NCBI GenBank assembly: GCA_018262385.1
Contig: JAGSPQ010000220.1
Span: 1 to 8,210 of the forward strand
DNA from: Myxococcaceae bacterium
GTDB taxonomy: Bacteria > Myxococcota > Myxococcia > Myxococcales > Myxococcaceae
Direction: 5' to 3'
DNA length: 8,210 bases
In this document: positions 6,112 through 8,210 of the stretch, in pieces
Layout of the letters: the number at the start of each line of letters is the position of its first letter
Position numbering within the stretch: position 1 is the stretch's first letter
Made by a program: the position numbers and the translations under genes
The notes under the pieces: model-generated
What the model saw: the letters and a program-made list of their open reading frames with translations, nothing else
What the model was told of the DNA's origin: nothing
Databases searched by the model: none

Positions 6112-7341
6112 ATGTTCAACGGAATCAAGCTCGGCAGGATTGGAGGGGTCCGGATCAGGCTCGACTGGAGCTTGATCCTGATCTTCCTCTTCGTGACGTT
6201 GAGCCTCGGCTCGGGGGTGTTTCCGTTCTGGCACCCCGACTGGCGGCCGGCGGTGATCTGGTCGGTGGCGATCGCCGCGACGGCGCTGCTGTTCGTCTCG
6301 CTGATGTTGCATGTGCTGGCGCACGCGCTGGTGGCCCGCAAATTCGGCGTCCCGGTGCGGCACACCACGGTGTTCCTCTTCGGCGGGATGGCGCACCTGG
6401 ATGACGAGCCGAAGTCCCCCTCGTCGGAGGTGCTGATCGCCAGCGCCGGGCCGGTGACCAGCCTGGTGCTCGGCCTGGTCTTCCTCGCGCTCGGCAGCGT
6501 GGCGATGCCCGCGCCCGACGGCTTCCTCGACCCGCTCGAGATGATGGCCGCGATCGGCCCGTTCCAGACGCTGCTGCTGTGGCTGGGGCCGATCAACATC
6601 TTCATCGGGATCTTCAACCTGGTGCCGGCCTTCCCGCTCGATGGCGGCCGGATTCTGCGCGCGCTGCTCTGGGCCGGGACCAAGAACCTGCGCCGGGCCA
6701 CCCGCTGGGCGGCGGGCACCGGCCAGGCGGTCGGCGGGCTGCTGATCCTCTTCGGGCTGGCGATGGCGTTCGGGCTGTGGATCCCGCTCATCGGCGGCGG
6801 CCCGATTCAGGGGCTGTGGCTGATCTTCATCGGCTGGTTCCTCAACGTCGCCGCGGCGGGCAGCTACCGGATGGTCGCGATTCGCGACGTGCTGCAGGGA
6901 GTGAGCGTCGGCCAGTTGATGCGGCGCCACCTGCCCCCGCTGGTTCCCCGCGCCGCGCCGATCGCCGCGCTGGTCGACAACTACCTGGCCAGCGGAGAGA
7001 ACCTCTTCGTGGTGGGCGAGGCGCCGACCGAGCTGATCGGAGTGGTGCGGGCCCAGGACGTGAAGCGGGTGAACCGGGGCGAGTGGCCGAACACCCCGAT
7101 CGGGCAGATCATGACGCCGCTGCCGGCGCTCCCGCACGGGCCGCCCGACACCGAGGCGTTCAAGGCGCTCAAGGACCTCGCCGGGCTGGAGGTCGACGCG
7201 ATGGTGGTGGTGAGCAAAGGCGCGGTGATCGGGATCCTGCGGCGGGAAGACGTCACCCGCTGGCTCGAGCTGCAGTCGCACGACGACGACTCCCGCCTGC
7301 GCCCGGGCGAGCCGACCCGTCCGGTGGAGGGGATTCGCTGA
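6112..7341 (+). CDS. Site-2-protease (M50) homologue with two CBS domains, catalytic Glu missing
   Basis: This 409-residue polytopic membrane protein has about six hydrophobic segments in residues 20-248 and two CBS domains in the cytosolic C-terminus (about 264-322 and 328-387). The family context is clear: ALVARKFGV (72-80), LFGGMAHL (89-96), E106...AGP (112-114) and the second motif N169-L-V-P-A-F-P-L-D177-G-G-R. The first zinc motif, normally HExxH, reads H67-V68-L-A-H71. Both zinc-binding histidines and Asp177 remain, but the glutamate that activates water is valine (GTG codon at 6313-6315). The protein may be an inactive pseudoprotease that still binds substrates, or a product of recent mutation. 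CBS domains usually sense adenine nucleotides. A Shine-Dalgarno (GGAG, 6100-6103) eight bases before ATG 6112 supports this start over the upstream TTG at 6070. The gap to the PhoD gene is 85 bases, so it may belong to the same transcript. Confidence 0.88.
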   Translation: MFNGIKLGRIGGVRIRLDWSLILIFLFVTLSLGSGVFPFWHPDWRPAVIWSVAIAATALLFVSLMLHVLAHALVARKFGVPVRHTTVFLFGGMAHLDDEPKSPSSEVLIASAGPVTSLVLGLVFLALGSVAMPAPDGFLDPLEMMAAIGPFQTLLLWLGPINIFIGIFNLVPAFPLDGGRILRALLWAGTKNLRRATRWAAGTGQAVGGLLILFGLAMAFGLWIPLIGGGPIQGLWLIFIGWFLNVAAAGSYRMVAIRDVLQGVSVGQLMRRHLPPLVPRAAPIAALVDNYLASGENLFVVGEAPTELIGVVRAQDVKRVNRGEWPNTPIGQIMTPLPALPHGPPDTEAFKALKDLAGLEVDAMVVVSKGAVIGILRREDVTRWLELQSHDDDSRLRPGEPTRPVEGIR

Positions 7342-7371
7342 AAAAGAGCCTTCCCCCCTACGCGGGGGGGA
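7342..7371 (-). terminator. Probable intrinsic terminator of the methyltransferase gene
   Basis: A seven-base-pair stem (7352-7358 with 7365-7371; TCCCCCC pairing with GGGGGGA) closes a six-base loop. Read on the minus strand it is followed, after about six bases, by TTTTT at 7345-7341, next to the stop codon of the plus-strand gene. The hairpin overlaps the TAG stop of the minus-strand gene (7358-7360). On the plus strand no T run follows, so it would terminate mainly minus-strand transcripts, although the hairpin could also slow opposing polymerase. The T run is further from the stem than usual. Confidence 0.45.
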
Positions 7372-8101
7372 CGCGCGCCCAGAGCACTCCGCGCGAGAGC
7401 GAGCGCTGCTCGGCGACCAGCCCCAGCTTCTTGAAGTCCTTCGAGTAGCGCGAGCCCTTCACCACCACCCAGCGGCGGGCCACCTTCCGCGCGTCGGCGA
7501 GCATCTGGGCGGTCAGCCCGCTCGGGTCGGCGAAGTGGCGCAGCATGTCGAACGCCTGGGACGACTTGTTGGGCCGGCCGAACATCGGGTCGAACAGCAC
7601 CACGTCGAAGCTCTTCGGAGGAAGCGTCGGCAGCACCAGCGCCGCGTCGGCGTGGCGGACCTCGATCTGCGCGAACCCTGGTCCATAGGGGCGGCTGAGC
7701 GGCTCGAACGCCAGCGCGTAGAGGGCGAGGCTCTTCTCCAGCGCAACCACCTTCCCTTCCGGGCCAACCACCCGGGCGCAGACCAGCGCATCCGCGCCGA
7801 GGCCCATCGTGCAGTCGAGGACGTGGTCTGACGGGCGCAGCTCGCCGACCCGGATCAACATGTCCTCGGCGAAGCCCTGGTCGATCCGCTTGATTCGCAG
7901 CTGCGCCATTCCCGGCGAGAAGCGCAGCACGCCCTCGGGCCGCCGCAGGGTCCAGCCATCGCCCCCCAGCACCAGCAGCGCCTCGGCCCCTTCCGGCTGT
8001 GGCGCGTTCCGGTCGCGGTGGAGCCAGGGCAGCCCCCACGCGGCGGCCAGCTCCTGCGCGCGCACGTAGTGGGCGGAGGAGACCATCGAGCTGACCGTCA
8101 C
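7358..8101 (-). CDS. RsmJ-like class I SAM-dependent methyltransferase
   Basis: This 247-residue soluble protein has a Rossmann-type SAM-binding core. Motif I is VLDCTMGLGADAL (94-106), an acidic residue E122 ends the second strand, AD (151-152) follows, and the catalytic-region motif is F170-D-P-M-F174. FDPMF, then K179-S180-S181, then the segment ADARKVARRWVVVKGSRYS (202-220) resemble RsmJ/YhiQ proteins. RsmJ in E. coli makes m2G1516 in 16S rRNA and has a similar length of about 250 residues. The likely substrate is thus rRNA, but family members outside gammaproteobacteria are poorly characterised, so the target is inferred. The start is GTG 8101; ATG 8086 is an alternative five residues in, and the frame stays open to the window edge without ATG, GTG or TTG. 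Neither start has a strong Shine-Dalgarno. The gene converges on the M50 homologue with a shared terminator region. Confidence 0.8.
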   Translation of the reverse strand: MTVSSMVSSAHYVRAQELAAAWGLPWLHRDRNAPQPEGAEALLVLGGDGWTLRRPEGVLRFSPGMAQLRIKRIDQGFAEDMLIRVGELRPSDHVLDCTMGLGADALVCARVVGPEGKVVALEKSLALYALAFEPLSRPYGPGFAQIEVRHADAALVLPTLPPKSFDVVLFDPMFGRPNKSSQAFDMLRHFADPSGLTAQMLADARKVARRWVVVKGSRYSKDFKKLGLVAEQRSLSRGVLWARVPPA

Positions 8102-8115
8102 GGCGAGCGGGACTT

Positions 8116-8210
8116 TCAGGCCCGGCCCTGCGCGACGCCCTGAATTGCCTCGGTGATCGCGCAGGCATGCACCGGCTCGGGCGGCGTGACGGCGATCCCT
8201 TCCGGAGGCA
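8116..8210 (-). CDS. 3' end of an unrecognised protein gene (partial)
   Basis: On the minus strand a frame open from the right edge ends at TGA 8118-8116. It gives about 30 residues (PPEGIAVTPPEPVHACAITE then AIQGVAQGRA). Most codons end in G or C and the composition is that of a normal protein, with a helical-looking C-terminus, whereas the two alternative minus frames are Arg/Ser-rich. The stop is 14 bases upstream of the methyltransferase GTG, so the two genes are probably co-transcribed. No family can be named from this fragment. Confidence 0.5.
   Translation of the reverse strand, partial: PPEGIAVTPPEPVHACAITEAIQGVAQGRA

Noticed and set aside
4437..6791. 784-residue open frame on the minus strand opposite the PhoD and M50 genes
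   Set aside because: Its translation is Arg/His/Pro-rich without recognisable domains, and it lies antisense to genes with clear catalytic motifs. GC-rich DNA commonly produces such long antisense frames.
6981..8168. 395-residue minus-strand frame overlapping the methyltransferase
   Set aside because: It is Arg/Ala/Gly-rich and out of frame with the SAM-binding motifs, which lie in the 7358-8101 frame.

Overview
The window is very GC-rich, and its genes show strong G/C bias at third codon positions. It carries a cysteine-rich lipoprotein that combines a MopE-type metal-binding motif with a Kazal domain, plus several Ala/Pro-rich proteins. This fits a myxobacterium (Myxococcota, formerly Deltaproteobacteria). 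That placement is inferred from style; there is no rRNA or other phylogenetic marker here.

Left part (1-2469): the likely 3' end of a plus-strand gene, then a cysteine-rich lipoprotein (164-1222) and a small exported protein of unknown function (1308-1787). The exported protein converges with a minus-strand gene for a probable outer-membrane beta-barrel protein (1784-2469). The two share one palindromic CTAG, so both stop on TAG within the same four bases. The barrel gene has a single-base frameshift near 1926-1929 and is annotated as disrupted.

Central part (2570-7341): four plus-strand genes that look like one transcription unit. They encode a STAS-domain protein; a phospholipase D/cardiolipin-synthase-like enzyme with an N-terminal annexin-type repeat; a Tat-exported PhoD-like phosphatase lipoprotein; and a polytopic site-2-protease homologue with two CBS domains. 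The first pair overlaps by four bases (GTGA), the second pair is separated by 11 bases and a strong Shine-Dalgarno, and the fourth gene follows after 85 bases. The set suggests work at the membrane: phospholipid phosphodiester chemistry, phosphate release on the outside, and an intramembrane regulatory protein.

Three proteins in this cluster depart from their families at diagnostic residues. The PLD enzyme carries an annexin repeat with the exact GxGT-(38)-E spacing of an annexin type II calcium site. The STAS protein has DDAG where anti-sigma-factor antagonists have DSSG. The site-2 protease has HVLAH in place of HExxH, so it lacks the catalytic glutamate.

Right part (7358-8210): a minus-strand RsmJ-like methyltransferase gene converges on the cluster, with a probable terminator hairpin between them. 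The likely C-terminal end of another minus-strand gene lies just upstream of it. No tRNA, rRNA, CRISPR array, insertion sequence or attachment site was seen.
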